Origin: Pseudomonas sp. UFMG81
GTDB lineage: Bacteria > Pseudomonadota > Gammaproteobacteria > Pseudomonadales > Pseudomonadaceae
Assembly: GCF_015354575.1 (NCBI RefSeq)
Contig: NZ_JACAFQ010000042.1
Span: 61,010-94,690, forward strand
Direction: 5' to 3'
Length of the DNA stretch: 33,681 bases
The notes beneath the pieces are model-generated. The model had not been told where the DNA came from. It did no database searches and was given only the letters and a program-made list of their open reading frames with translations. Position 1 is the first letter of the stretch. Each line of letters starts with the position of its first letter. A program made the position numbers and the translations under genes. Below are positions 23,137 through 31,203 of this stretch, piece after piece.

Positions 23137-24168
23137 TTATGGATGAAAGGAAGCGAGGGTGACGGGGGCGATCAACTGGGTGTCGCGCAGCGACAGGTGG
23201 GCCAGGCCCACCGACAGGCCGACGCCAAAGCCGCAGGCGATCAGGTTGTCCTGGCGCAGGCGTTGGCCATCGGGGCTGGCCGACAGCAGCAGGGGGATCG
23301 AAGACGGGCCGGTGTTGCCGATGCCGTCGACATGCACCGGAATGCGCGCCGGCTCGATACCCAGCTTGCGGCCCAGGTAATGCAGCATGAAGGCGTTGGC
23401 CTGGTGCAGCAGGAAGTACGGGATGCCGTCGGCTTGCAGTTGCAGGTCACGCAGAAAACCATGCAGCGCGGTCGGTACCTGTTCGAGGGCGAAGTTCATG
23501 ACTTGCGCACCGTCCATGAACAAGCTGCCGACTTCGGCGCTGGCACCGCCTTGCGCACGCTCGGCGGTGTGGTAATGCAGGGGCGTGCGCAGGTGTGCGG
23601 CACCTGCACCGTCGGTGCTGAAGGCGAAGCTGAAACTGTGCGGCCCGGCCTCCACCAGGGTGGCGCTGGCGGCGTCGCCGAACACCATGCGTACATGGTG
23701 GTCCTGGGGTTGCAGCAGCTTGCTGATCACATCGCTGGTGCACAGCAGCACGCGCCGGCAGCTGCCGCTGGCGACCAGCAGCGAAGCCTGGAACAGGCCG
23801 TACACGTAGCCCGAGCAACCGAAATTGAGGTCGAACGCGCTGATGTCCCGGCGCAGGCCAAGGCGCGCCGCCAGCAGTGCGCTGCTGGCCGGCATCAGCG
23901 CATCCGGGGTCTGGGTCACCAGCACCACGGCATCGATGCCGTGCGGGTCGATGTCGGCATTGGCGAACAGGCTCTGGGCCGCAGCGCAGGCCAGGTCGAC
24001 GCTGGTCGACTCGTCGGCGACGCGCACGCTGGAGATGCCGGTGCTCTTGGCGATGCGGGTGGCCTCGCGTTCACCAAACAGCGCGGCGAAGTCATCGAGG
24101 GTGAGCTGGCGATCCGGCAGCGCCGAGGCCACCGCACGGATTGAAAGGCCATGGAGGGTGCTGTTCAT
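23137..24168 (-). CDS. FabH-like 3-oxoacyl-ACP synthase III
   Basis: A 343-residue thiolase-fold ketosynthase. The Cys-His-Asn triad is intact: C118 (LNFGCSGYVYGL), H255 (LLHQANAFML) and N285 (DGIGNTGPSSIP). The FabH-type C-terminus (ACGFGVGLSVGLAHLS) is present. It should perform one decarboxylative condensation of an acyl-CoA or acyl-ACP with malonyl-ACP, giving the beta-ketoacyl-ACP that AfsA-type enzymes require. It starts nine bases after the second carrier-protein gene and ends 11 bases before the HAD gene. Housekeeping FabH is less likely, since that is usually encoded with other fab genes and the protein is diverged from it in the region before the active site. Confidence 0.92.
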   Translation of the reverse strand: MNSTLHGLSIRAVASALPDRQLTLDDFAALFGEREATRIAKSTGISSVRVADESTSVDLACAAAQSLFANADIDPHGIDAVVLVTQTPDALMPASSALLAARLGLRRDISAFDLNFGCSGYVYGLFQASLLVASGSCRRVLLCTSDVISKLLQPQDHHVRMVFGDAASATLVEAGPHSFSFAFSTDGAGAAHLRTPLHYHTAERAQGGASAEVGSLFMDGAQVMNFALEQVPTALHGFLRDLQLQADGIPYFLLHQANAFMLHYLGRKLGIEPARIPVHVDGIGNTGPSSIPLLLSASPDGQRLRQDNLIACGFGVGLSVGLAHLSLRDTQLIAPVTLASFHP

Positions 24169-24177
24169 CGGCAGGCC

Positions 24178-24417
24178 TCAGGCGGGTTCGGCCAGGGTGT
24201 CGGCAACGGCGTCGAACAGCTCGCCGAGGGTTTTCAACTGGTCGAGGATTTCCGGGTGCAGGGTGAGGCCGAACTGGTCGTTGAGCATGCCCAGCAGGGT
24301 CACCTTGGTCAGCGAGTCCCAGGTGGCCAGTGGTTCCAGCAGCAGACTGTCGTCGAGTTTCGATTCGGGCAGTTCCAGAAGCCCGGCCAGCTCATTCTTC
24401 AGGGCGAGTGTGTCCAT
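24178..24417 (-). CDS. Acyl carrier protein (carrier 2, next to the ketosynthase)
   Basis: A 79-residue acidic protein with the four-helix carrier fold and the phosphopantetheine site at S35 in ATWDSLTKVTLL (D-S-L followed by a hydrophobic helix). It would carry the substrate of the adjacent ketosynthase. It differs strongly from the other carrier in the operon in length and surroundings of the serine, so the two probably have different partners. The start MDTLALKNEL is chosen; the longer frame upstream lies in the leader between it and the SDR gene (55 bases). Confidence 0.9.
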   Translation of the reverse strand: MDTLALKNELAGLLELPESKLDDSLLLEPLATWDSLTKVTLLGMLNDQFGLTLHPEILDQLKTLGELFDAVADTLAEPA

Positions 24418-24472
24418 GCTGCATGTCTCCAGTGGGGTGAAGCCGAGTGTGGGATAGGGGTCGGTGGCGGGT

Positions 24473-25171
24473 TCAGAGGCCGCCCAGGTAAAGCACTTGC
24501 CCGGTGATGAAGTCGCTTTGCGCCGACAGGAAGAAGTCGGTGACATGGCTGACGTCGGCGAAGCTGCCCAGGCGCTTGATCGCCTGTTGCTCCAGCAACG
24601 CTTTCATCTTCGCCGCCGGGATGGCGCGGGTCAGGTCGGTGTCGATCGGGGTCGGGCCCAGGGCGTTGACGGTGATGCCATAGCTGGCCAGCTCCTTGGC
24701 CATCACCGCGGTAAGGGTCTCGACCGCGGCCTTGGAGGCCGCGTACAGCGCCTCGCCCTCGAGCTTCAGCGGGCGGGCCACGGTGGAGAAGTTGACGATG
24801 CGCCCCGTGCCCGCACGCTTCATCAGCTTGGCCGCCTCGCGGCTGAGCAGGAAAGTGCCCAGCAGGTTGGTGCGCACGATCTGCTCGGCCGTGCCGTAAG
24901 GGGTGAGCAGCGAGTGGTTCATGCTGGCGATGCCGGCGTTGTTGATCAGGTGGTCCAGGCGCTGGTGACGCTTGCGCACCTCGCTGATCATCGCCAGTAC
25001 GGCGGCTTCGTCGGCCACGTCCAGGGCGAAATGCTCGTAGCCGGGGTGGTCCAGGTCGCTGGCCTGGCGGCTGCAACCGATCACCCGGTGGCCGCGCGCC
25101 AGGTAGTGTTCGGCCAGGTGCCGGCCGATGCCCTTGCGGGTGCCGGTGATCAGGGTGATCGGCTCAGCCAT
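24473..25171 (-). CDS. FabG-like short-chain dehydrogenase/reductase
   Basis: A 232-residue classical SDR. The nucleotide-binding loop is TGTRKGIG (9-16), followed by NNAG (77-80) and the catalytic S129 (NFST), Y143 and K147 (YAASK). R12 and R35 in the loop and after beta-2 (IGCSRQ) favour NADPH. It may reduce the beta-keto group of the carrier-bound chain, or the butenolide double bond/ketone as BprA-type and related reductases do in A-factor-like pathways. It overlaps the first carrier-protein gene by eight bases. Confidence 0.93.
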   Translation of the reverse strand: MAEPITLITGTRKGIGRHLAEHYLARGHRVIGCSRQASDLDHPGYEHFALDVADEAAVLAMISEVRKRHQRLDHLINNAGIASMNHSLLTPYGTAEQIVRTNLLGTFLLSREAAKLMKRAGTGRIVNFSTVARPLKLEGEALYAASKAAVETLTAVMAKELASYGITVNALGPTPIDTDLTRAIPAAKMKALLEQQAIKRLGSFADVSHVTDFFLSAQSDFITGQVLYLGGL

Positions 25172-25466
25172 GTTCCACCTCGGTGCAGCGCTTGAGGATG
25201 TAGTTGGCGAACGAACCGACGCTGGCGAACGGGCTGCGCACCGCCGACATGGCGCTGTCGTTGACCAGGGTCAGGCGCACATCGAGCTCTTGTTCGAGCT
25301 GGGCCTCGACCTCGACCACGATGGACACCAGGCTCATCGAATCGAGGGCGCCGCCGTGGCCGTACAGGGCGGTCTTCTCGCCGGCGGCCAGGTCGATGGG
25401 GTGGGCCAGGCTCTGGTTTTCCAGGCGGATGGCGGTGTAGATGATTTCCAGGATACGGGACTTCAT
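25164..25466 (-). CDS. Acyl carrier protein (carrier 1, next to AfsA-like gene)
   Basis: A 100-residue carrier protein with the phosphopantetheine serine S43 in GGALDSMSLVSIVVEVE (D-S-M-S-L), a sequence closer to peptidyl/acyl carriers associated with AMP ligases than to fatty-acid ACP. The C-terminal helix FANYILKR is typical. It sits directly after the AfsA-like gene (15-base gap) and overlaps the SDR gene by eight bases, so carrier, AfsA-like protein and reductase are likely made together. It may present the beta-ketoacyl chain to the AfsA-like enzyme. Confidence 0.9.
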   Translation of the reverse strand: MKSRILEIIYTAIRLENQSLAHPIDLAAGEKTALYGHGGALDSMSLVSIVVEVEAQLEQELDVRLTLVNDSAMSAVRSPFASVGSFANYILKRCTEVEHG

Positions 25467-25481
25467 GGGACGCTCCTTGTG

Positions 25482-26267
25482 TCAGTCCATCAACGTGATG
25501 TAGCGGTGCAGCAGTTGGCTTTCCTTGAGGTAGAAGTAGCGCGAGTCGATCACCGAAGTGTCGAACTCCACGCTCGCCAGGGTCTGGCCCTGTTGGCGGA
25601 ACTGCATGAGCACGGTGAAGCGGAAATTGATCGGCCCGCTGCGCTTGAGGGTGACCGGGATGCACAGGATCTGGGTCGGAACCGGCAGCAGGAAGTCGTT
25701 GTAATCGACCCGCATGCTGTGGGTGATGAAGTTGGCTTTGCCGCGGGCGGCGGGGGCGATGTAGAACTGTTCGGCGGTGGCGATCGACAGTTGCCGGGCG
25801 GCTTCGACGATCATCATCCCGGAGATGTGCTGGCCGGTGAGGTGATCGCTGAGTTCGGCGTTGGCTTCATCGATCATCAGCGCCGCGGTATAGGTGCCGT
25901 TGCCATTGTCGACAACTTTGGAAATGGCGATATTGCGCGGTTCGTGTTTATGCGTGGTATGACCGCAGGCACGGGGTTGGCGCTGTTCTGGAACAAGGCT
26001 TACTTGCGCCTGGTTCAAGCTGTACAAGTGTGAAAGTTTGTCGTCACTGACACCTTGGCCAATATGGAAGGTGATCGGTGATTGTTCCGACCGGGCCAGC
26101 GCATGGGCGGTGTCGGCGGAAATGAAAAGATCGCTGGTGCATTGGCCTTTTATACGGTCGCCAACCACGACGTAATGTTTCTTGTTGGCGGCAGTGTTGT
26201 CACGCTCAACGGTGCCGGTGGAAAACGGGCACGATGAGGCGGGTAAAGCGTGGGCGAGCGCTTCCAT
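25482..26267 (-). CDS. AfsA-like hotdog protein (butenolide synthase family)
   Basis: A 261-residue protein. Its second half contains the AfsA signature DHLTGQHISGMMIVEAARQ (141-159), where AfsA, ScbA and MmfL have an equivalent H-(V/I)-x-G-M-x-(L/I)-x-E-A-A-R-Q. AfsA-family enzymes condense a beta-ketoacyl thioester with dihydroxyacetone phosphate, leading to butenolide phosphates that become butyrolactone or furan signals in actinomycetes. Actinomycete members usually have two hotdog copies in about 300 residues; the N-terminal copy here is more diverged (EQSPITFHIGQGVSDDKL). It is the second gene of the operon. Local GC is lower and codon use freer than in the surrounding genes. Assignment to the family is good; the exact reaction is inference. 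Confidence 0.85.
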   Translation of the reverse strand: MEALAHALPASSCPFSTGTVERDNTAANKKHYVVVGDRIKGQCTSDLFISADTAHALARSEQSPITFHIGQGVSDDKLSHLYSLNQAQVSLVPEQRQPRACGHTTHKHEPRNIAISKVVDNGNGTYTAALMIDEANAELSDHLTGQHISGMMIVEAARQLSIATAEQFYIAPAARGKANFITHSMRVDYNDFLLPVPTQILCIPVTLKRSGPINFRFTVLMQFRQQGQTLASVEFDTSVIDSRYFYLKESQLLHRYITLMD

Positions 26268-26307
26268 GTCTTACCTCGGTAAGTTGACTAGGTTTGGGGG
26301 TGATTGT

Positions 26308-27027
26308 TTAGGCAGCTAATGTGTCAAGCAATATCCCGGTTAACCGGTCGTTATTGTTTTCAAAGAAGAAGTGTTGACCTGGCAGGCAATGTTCGGCATA
26401 GGCCGCATCGCTGTACTGGCGCCAGCCCTGGACATCGTGGAACGGTGCGAAACTGTCTTCTGTGCCGGCGATGGCAGTCACCGGCATATCGAGTGGCGGG
26501 CGGGGCGAGTGGCGGTAGGTGCTGGCCGCGCGAAAATCGTTTTTCAGGTTAGGTAACAAGTACTTGCGTGCTGCTGGATGGCTGAACAGGTACTCGGGGA
26601 TGGTGCCGAACGTTGCCACCGAATGAAGGAAATCGTCGTCTTCGGCGTGTACTTGCACCCCGTGGCAGCTGAACAAGTGAGGGGGCCGGCAGGCGGCCAC
26701 AACCAGTTGCTCGATGGCACAGGGCAGGGCTTCGCGGCGTTGTGCCACTTCATAGGCAACCAGGGCGCCCAAACTGTAACCGAACAACGTCAGCCGTTTT
26801 GCTTCAACTTTCTGCAGCCGTTCTATAACCTCGTCGGCCATCTGGTCTACAGTGGTGGGTGACGCTGCGAGTTCGCCTTGATAACGGCCAGAATAATGGA
26901 TGCCAATGCTTTCGACAGTGGGCGAAAGCAGCCCTTGAAGTACGCTGAATGCATGGCTGCTGCCCCCGGCGAAAGGAATGAAGACAATGCACTGATCGGT
27001 GTGGCACGCACGCATGTTCAGGCCCAT
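26308..27027 (-). CDS. Type II thioesterase
   Basis: A 239-residue alpha/beta-hydrolase of the GrsT/RifR type. The oxyanion segment FIPFAGGSSHAF is near the N-terminus, followed by the nucleophile elbow GYSLG (S85), the acid D191 in AGTEDSFAPF, and H219 in PGQHFFF. Such enzymes edit carrier proteins by releasing wrong or stalled acyl groups, or release the product. It is the first gene of the operon, 60 bases downstream of the expected transcription start, and the AfsA-like gene follows after 40 bases. Its presence shows that carrier-bound intermediates accumulate, typical of secondary metabolism and not of fatty-acid synthesis. Met5 is an alternative start. Confidence 0.93.
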   Translation of the reverse strand: MGLNMRACHTDQCIVFIPFAGGSSHAFSVLQGLLSPTVESIGIHYSGRYQGELAASPTTVDQMADEVIERLQKVEAKRLTLFGYSLGALVAYEVAQRREALPCAIEQLVVAACRPPHLFSCHGVQVHAEDDDFLHSVATFGTIPEYLFSHPAARKYLLPNLKNDFRAASTYRHSPRPPLDMPVTAIAGTEDSFAPFHDVQGWRQYSDAAYAEHCLPGQHFFFENNNDRLTGILLDTLAA

Positions 27028-27093
27028 GAGTAATAGTTGTTGTCACGAAGCCAGAGCGGGTAGCGAGGCTCGGGCGAAGTCTCTATGGAAGGA

Positions 27094-27205
27094 ATTATAT
27101 TGCAGGATATTTCTGAGTGGTTGAGCCTTTTCCGCTAAAGACTCAGGACTATAAGTTGAAAGTGTGGTTGAGCGGGCGGGCTTGCAGGACTGAAAGTTGA
27201 AAGTG
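27094..27205 (-). promoter_or_regulatory. Promoter and direct-repeat control region of the biosynthetic operon
   Basis: On the minus strand a perfect TATAAT lies at 27099-27094, with no good -35 at the usual distance, as in activator-dependent promoters. Upstream are two near-identical direct repeats (plus-strand reading CAGGACTNNAAGTTGAAAG) at 27144-27164 and 27185-27205, 41 bases apart, about four helical turns. A second repeated motif, GTGGTTGAGC, occurs at 27117-27126 and 27164-27173. The leader is clearly AT-richer than its surroundings. The repeats are seen directly; the bound regulator is unknown. Confidence 0.6.
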
Positions 27206-27284
27206 ATCGAACAGGTGAACGGCGAGGGAAGTAATGACACCACCGAAGTGGAGAGGGAGGTCAGTCAAGTTTCATTGACGGGCG

Positions 27285-27341
27285 CTGGGGCCTTCGCTGG
27301 CAAGCCAGCTCCCACAGGGGCCGCGCAACGAGCGGCCCCAG
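27285..27341. repeat. REP hairpin between the operon and the exporter genes
   Basis: CTGGGGCC (27285-27292) pairs with GGCCCCAG (27334-27341), and inside lies a REP core GCTGGC-AA-GCCAGC. It stands downstream of the MFS gene end at 27371 and probably terminates that transcript. Confidence 0.7.
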
Positions 27342-27370
27342 GTAATGTCCGGGGAAAGTGATGGTAACGC

Positions 27371-28567
27371 TTAGTGGCTGGGCAGCCTGCGGGGGGCCGG
27401 GCGCAGCATGGTGAACAGGGTCAGGGCGGCAATCAGCGAGCAGGCCAGGCCGAACAGCAACGGGCCTTTCCACTGCGCCTGCTGCCAGAGCCATCCGCCC
27501 ATGGCGCTGCCCAGGGCACCGCCGCAGAAGTTGCAGACCATGTACACGGTATTCAGGCGACTGCGGTACTCGGCACCCAGGTTGAAGATCCGGCTCTGGT
27601 TGCATACCTGGCCCAGTTGCAGGGCGAAGCACAGCAGGTTGGCACCCAGCAGCAGCACGCTCATCTGCGCAAAGCCCAGCAACAAGGTGAACGCCAGGCA
27701 CGCCAGCAGGATCGACAGGATGCTCATGGCCACCGTGCCATAGCGGTCGCAGAGTTTGCCGGCCATGGGCGTGAGCAGGCCGGCCAGGGCACCGCAGAAA
27801 CTGTACAGGCCGATATCGGCGCTGCCCAGGTTCAGTGGCGCCGCCTGCAACTTGAAGGCAATCACCGACCAGAATGCGCTGAAGCCGGCGAACAGGCTGG
27901 CGCCGAGCACGCACGACAAGCGCAGCAGGGGTTCATCGCGCAGCAGGCCGGCCATCGAGCGCATCAGTTGCCGGTAGCCAAGCGCCTTGCCGCTGTCGGC
28001 GCGTGCCCTGATCAGCCCCGGCAGCAGCACGGCACACGCCAGCATCCCTAGCGCAGCACAGCGGTACACCGCCTGCCAGCCCCAGTGCTCGCTGACCAGC
28101 CCGGCCAGCGAGCGCGACATCAGGATGCCGACCACCAGGCCGGTCTGCAGCAGGGCGATGTTGCGGCTGCGCTGGCCTGGCGATGACAACCCGGCCAGGT
28201 AGGGCAGCAGCACCTGGGGGATACAGGTGCCCATGCATACCAGCGCGCTCAGCGCCGCCAGCCCCGCCAGGCTCTGGGCGACACTGGCCAGGCCAAGCAT
28301 CAGCGCAGTCCAGGCCAGCAGCGCCTGGCACAGCCGCCGAGGGTCGAGGCGATCGCCCAGCGGCACGATCAGCAGCATGCCCAGGGCATAACCGAGCTGG
28401 GACGCGGTGGCGATCCAGCTGATTTCGCCCGTGCCCACCTGCAGCACCGTCGCCAGCATCGGCAGCAGGGCCTGGTTGAAGTACACATTGGCCACCGACA
28501 GGCCACAGACCGTGGCCAACCCGAGCAGGGCGAGGGTGGAGATTTCGTTGTCGCGCGCCATTGGCAT
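27371..28567 (-). CDS. MFS exporter (12-helix)
   Basis: A 398-residue major facilitator with 12 predicted helices. The loop 2-3 motif is GDRLDPRRL and the mid-protein sequence GLVVGILMSRSLAGLVSEHWG is the motif C-like antiporter segment typical of proton-driven efflux pumps of the DHA1/YfmO group. It begins seven bases after the stop of the larger MFS gene, with GAGG five bases before the chosen ATG (MPMARD). Together the pair may export related compounds or, less likely, form alternative pumps for one substrate. Confidence 0.9.
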   Translation of the reverse strand: MPMARDNEISTLALLGLATVCGLSVANVYFNQALLPMLATVLQVGTGEISWIATASQLGYALGMLLIVPLGDRLDPRRLCQALLAWTALMLGLASVAQSLAGLAALSALVCMGTCIPQVLLPYLAGLSSPGQRSRNIALLQTGLVVGILMSRSLAGLVSEHWGWQAVYRCAALGMLACAVLLPGLIRARADSGKALGYRQLMRSMAGLLRDEPLLRLSCVLGASLFAGFSAFWSVIAFKLQAAPLNLGSADIGLYSFCGALAGLLTPMAGKLCDRYGTVAMSILSILLACLAFTLLLGFAQMSVLLLGANLLCFALQLGQVCNQSRIFNLGAEYRSRLNTVYMVCNFCGGALGSAMGGWLWQQAQWKGPLLFGLACSLIAALTLFTMLRPAPRRLPSH

Positions 28568-28574
28568 GCCGTCC

Positions 28575-30104
28575 TCAACCCTGCGCGGAGTCGGAAGCTG
28601 GCATAGCGCCCGCGTGCGCAGGGGCCCGCTCACCCTGGCCGAGCAGGAAGAACGCGGCGCCCGCCGACACCACGGTGAAGCCGATCAGCACCAGCACCAG
28701 CGCGGCGAAGCCCCCCTGGTAGGCGGCCTGCAACAGCAACGGGTCGAGCCCTTGGACCTGGCTCAGATCACCCAGGACCAGGCGCTGCGCCAGTTCGCTG
28801 TGGTTGCCCTCGGGCAGGACGCGGGCCAGGCTCGTGCCCACCAGGGCGGTGAGCAGGGCGACGGTGATCGCCAGTACCACACCTTCCCCGGCCACGCGGG
28901 TGGTGTTGAAGATGCCGGCGGCCATCCCCGCCTGCTCCTTGGGCACCACGCTCACCGCCAGCCCGTCCATCAACCCCCAGGGCAAGCCGGTGCCGACGCC
29001 GATCACCAGCATCGCGATCACCAGTTGCAGGTGATCACCAACCGCGACATGAGCCAGGGCGTACAGGCCCGCAGCCGCCAGCAGGAAGCCCGCAGCCGAC
29101 AGCACGCCGGCGCTGGCCCAGCGGGTCAGCCAGGCGGCCAGCAGCGGCACCACCAGCATAGGTGCCGACAGGGCCAGCATGATCAGCCCGCTGTGCAGCG
29201 GGGTGACGCCCTCCACGCCGATCAGGCGCAGCGGCAGCAGCACGATCAGCACGATGTAGCAGAAGCAGGTGCCGATCGGCAGGATCTGCACCCCCACGAA
29301 ACGCGGGTACTTGAGCAGGCTCAGCTCGAGCATCGGCTGGCGCGCGCGCAGCTCGATCGCCACAAATGCCAGCAGGCCCAGCAGCGCGCCGCCGAACAGC
29401 CCGAGGATCAGCGGCGAGCGCCAGCCGGCCTGCGGCCCGAGGATGATCGCGGTGGTGAACAGCACGAGCATGCTGGAGAAACTGAGCACCCCGGGCAAGT
29501 CGAGCTTCTGTGCGTGTGGGTTGCGGCTTTCGCGCATCTGCGACAGCGCCGCCAGCAGGGCGATGGCGGCGAGGATCGCGGTGGTGGCGAAGATCGCGCG
29601 CCAACCGAACTGCTCGATCAACAGCCCGCTGACCATCGGCCCGAACGCCAGGCCCAGGCCGAAGGTGGTGCCCAGCAGGCTGAAGGCGCGGGTGCGGGCG
29701 TGGCCTTCGAACTCCTGGGCCAGGGCCGCCGAGCCACTGGCCAGGGCCGCCGCCGCGGCGACGCCCTGCACCGCGCGCAGGGCGTCGAGCCAGGCGATGC
29801 TGTAGACGCAGGCCAGCAGCGTGCTGACGATGACGAACAGGGCCAGGCCGATGACGAACAGGCGCTTGCGCCCGTAGAGGTCGGCCAGGGTGCCGGCCGC
29901 CATCAACAGGCTGCCGAAACTGAGCATGAAGGCGTTGGTGATCCAGGTGAGCGACGCCGGCTCGGCGTTGAACACCTTGCCGATGGCGGGTGTGGCCACG
30001 GCGCCGCCGGTGAAGCTCAGCGGCAGCACCAGGGCCGCCAGGCAGATGGCCGCCAGCACGTAGTAACGGCCCGGGTGTGGGGTGTGATCAGTAGCCTGAT
30101 CCAT
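28575..30104 (-). CDS. MFS exporter, DHA2 family (14-helix)
   Basis: A 509-residue protein with 14 predicted helices of the EmrB/SmvA-type drug:H+ antiporter family. Typical segments are LSFTGGAVATPAI in helix 1, GTLADLYGRKRLF (loop 2-3 motif A), and LGTTFGLGLAFGPMVSGLL (motif C). It should expel lipophilic or cationic small molecules. GGAGGG precedes the ATG. It is first in a two-gene operon and divergent from a LysR gene 110 bases away, the usual design of a regulated efflux locus. Whether it exports the product of the 19.9-27.0 kb operon is not shown. Confidence 0.92.
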   Translation of the reverse strand: MDQATDHTPHPGRYYVLAAICLAALVLPLSFTGGAVATPAIGKVFNAEPASLTWITNAFMLSFGSLLMAAGTLADLYGRKRLFVIGLALFVIVSTLLACVYSIAWLDALRAVQGVAAAAALASGSAALAQEFEGHARTRAFSLLGTTFGLGLAFGPMVSGLLIEQFGWRAIFATTAILAAIALLAALSQMRESRNPHAQKLDLPGVLSFSSMLVLFTTAIILGPQAGWRSPLILGLFGGALLGLLAFVAIELRARQPMLELSLLKYPRFVGVQILPIGTCFCYIVLIVLLPLRLIGVEGVTPLHSGLIMLALSAPMLVVPLLAAWLTRWASAGVLSAAGFLLAAAGLYALAHVAVGDHLQLVIAMLVIGVGTGLPWGLMDGLAVSVVPKEQAGMAAGIFNTTRVAGEGVVLAITVALLTALVGTSLARVLPEGNHSELAQRLVLGDLSQVQGLDPLLLQAAYQGGFAALVLVLIGFTVVSAGAAFFLLGQGERAPAHAGAMPASDSAQG

Positions 30105-30213
30105 TGCGCTATCCCTCCTGTTGTAGCACTGTGTGCGTTAAATCTATAGGGGCCGCAATGTTGGATAAACAGGCTCGGATTCCACTCATAATGGACTTAA
30201 AGGATGTAATTGC

Positions 30214-31104
30214 ATGGAGAGCCTCAATGGCATCCTGTCGTTCGTGAAGACCGCCGAGTCGCTGAGCTTCGTCAGTGCCGCGCGGGCGATGGGCATTTCC
30301 GCCTCGGCGGTGGGCAAGAACGTGGCCCGTCTGGAGACTTCGCTGAATGTGCGCCTGTTCCAGCGCAGCACGCGCAAGGTCAGCCTGACGGCGGAAGGCG
30401 AGCTGTTCTACGAACGCTGCAGGCGCATCCTCGACGACCTGCAGGATGCCGAGGCCATGCTGTCCCACGCCGTGCAGGCTCCGCGCGGGCGTTTGCGGGT
30501 CAGCCTGCCAACCATCGGCTACCGCTTCCTGCTGCCGTTGATGCCGGCGTTTCGCAAGGCCTACCCGGAAATCGAGCTGGAGATGGACTTCAACGACCAT
30601 CTGGTCGATGTGATCGACGAGGGCTTCGATGTGGTGATCCGCAGCGGCGGGCTGGCCGACTCCAAGCTGATGTCGCGCAAGCTCGGGCCATTCCGCTTCG
30701 TGCTGTGCGCCGCGCCCGCGTACCTGGCGCGCAAGGGCAGGCCGCAGGCGCTGGTCGAGCTGGAAAGCCACGACTGCCTGCGCTACCGCTTCGTGACCAC
30801 CGGCAAGATCATGGACTGGAGCCTGAGCGCCGATCCGCAGATGACCCAGCTGCGCCTGCCCACGGTGCTCACCCTGAACAATATGGAAGCGATGCACATG
30901 GCCGCCGTGGATGGCCATGGCATCGCCTATATGCCGGACTTCCTGGTGCGCGAATCGGTGAAGTCGGGGGCGCTGGAAACCTTGCTCGACGCCCACACCC
31001 GCGACCATGGCCAGTTCTGGGCGCTATGGCCGTCGAGCCGCCACCTGTCGCCGAAGATCCGCGTGTTCGTCGACTTCATCGCCGAGCGCATGTTCAAGGG
31101 CTGA
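30214..31104 (+). CDS. LysR-family regulator divergent from the exporters
   Basis: A 296-residue LysR protein: helix-turn-helix at residues about 5-62 (ILSFVKTAESLSFVSAA, then SASAVGKNVARLETSLNVRL and QRSTRKVSLTAEG), and an effector domain containing FRFVLCAAPAYL and GIAYMPDFLVRESV. It is divergent from the two MFS genes, which are its likely targets; the 109-base gap contains a small dyad TCCA-N7-TGGA (30181-30195). It resembles the regulator at 18778 closely enough to be a paralogue, so the two may sense related ligands. AAAGGA supports ATG 30214. Confidence 0.92.
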   Translation: MESLNGILSFVKTAESLSFVSAARAMGISASAVGKNVARLETSLNVRLFQRSTRKVSLTAEGELFYERCRRILDDLQDAEAMLSHAVQAPRGRLRVSLPTIGYRFLLPLMPAFRKAYPEIELEMDFNDHLVDVIDEGFDVVIRSGGLADSKLMSRKLGPFRFVLCAAPAYLARKGRPQALVELESHDCLRYRFVTTGKIMDWSLSADPQMTQLRLPTVLTLNNMEAMHMAAVDGHGIAYMPDFLVRESVKSGALETLLDAHTRDHGQFWALWPSSRHLSPKIRVFVDFIAERMFKG

Positions 31105-31203
31105 GCCGACGCGCTGACGAGAGGTCGGCATAGCCACGCCATGCTCGGGCGCCGGTGCAACTATCCTGTCAGTCGGGGCCTTTATCCGGTGGAGGTGAAG
31201 CAC

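Noticed and set aside
22475..24168. FkbH-like glyceryl loading plus ketosynthase, as in tetronate clusters
   Set aside because: The HAD protein is a 216-residue DFGGV-type phosphatase without the FkbH architecture, and no tetronate cyclase is present; the AfsA-like protein is a better explanation for a C3 unit.
27043..27243. A 66-codon minus-strand frame upstream of the thioesterase gene
   Set aside because: It overlies the promoter and direct repeats and has no ribosome-binding site.
28407..30149. A 580-codon plus-strand frame across the two MFS genes
   Set aside because: Gln/Arg/His-rich shadow typical of high-GC antisense frames; both MFS genes on the other strand are complete with membrane helices.
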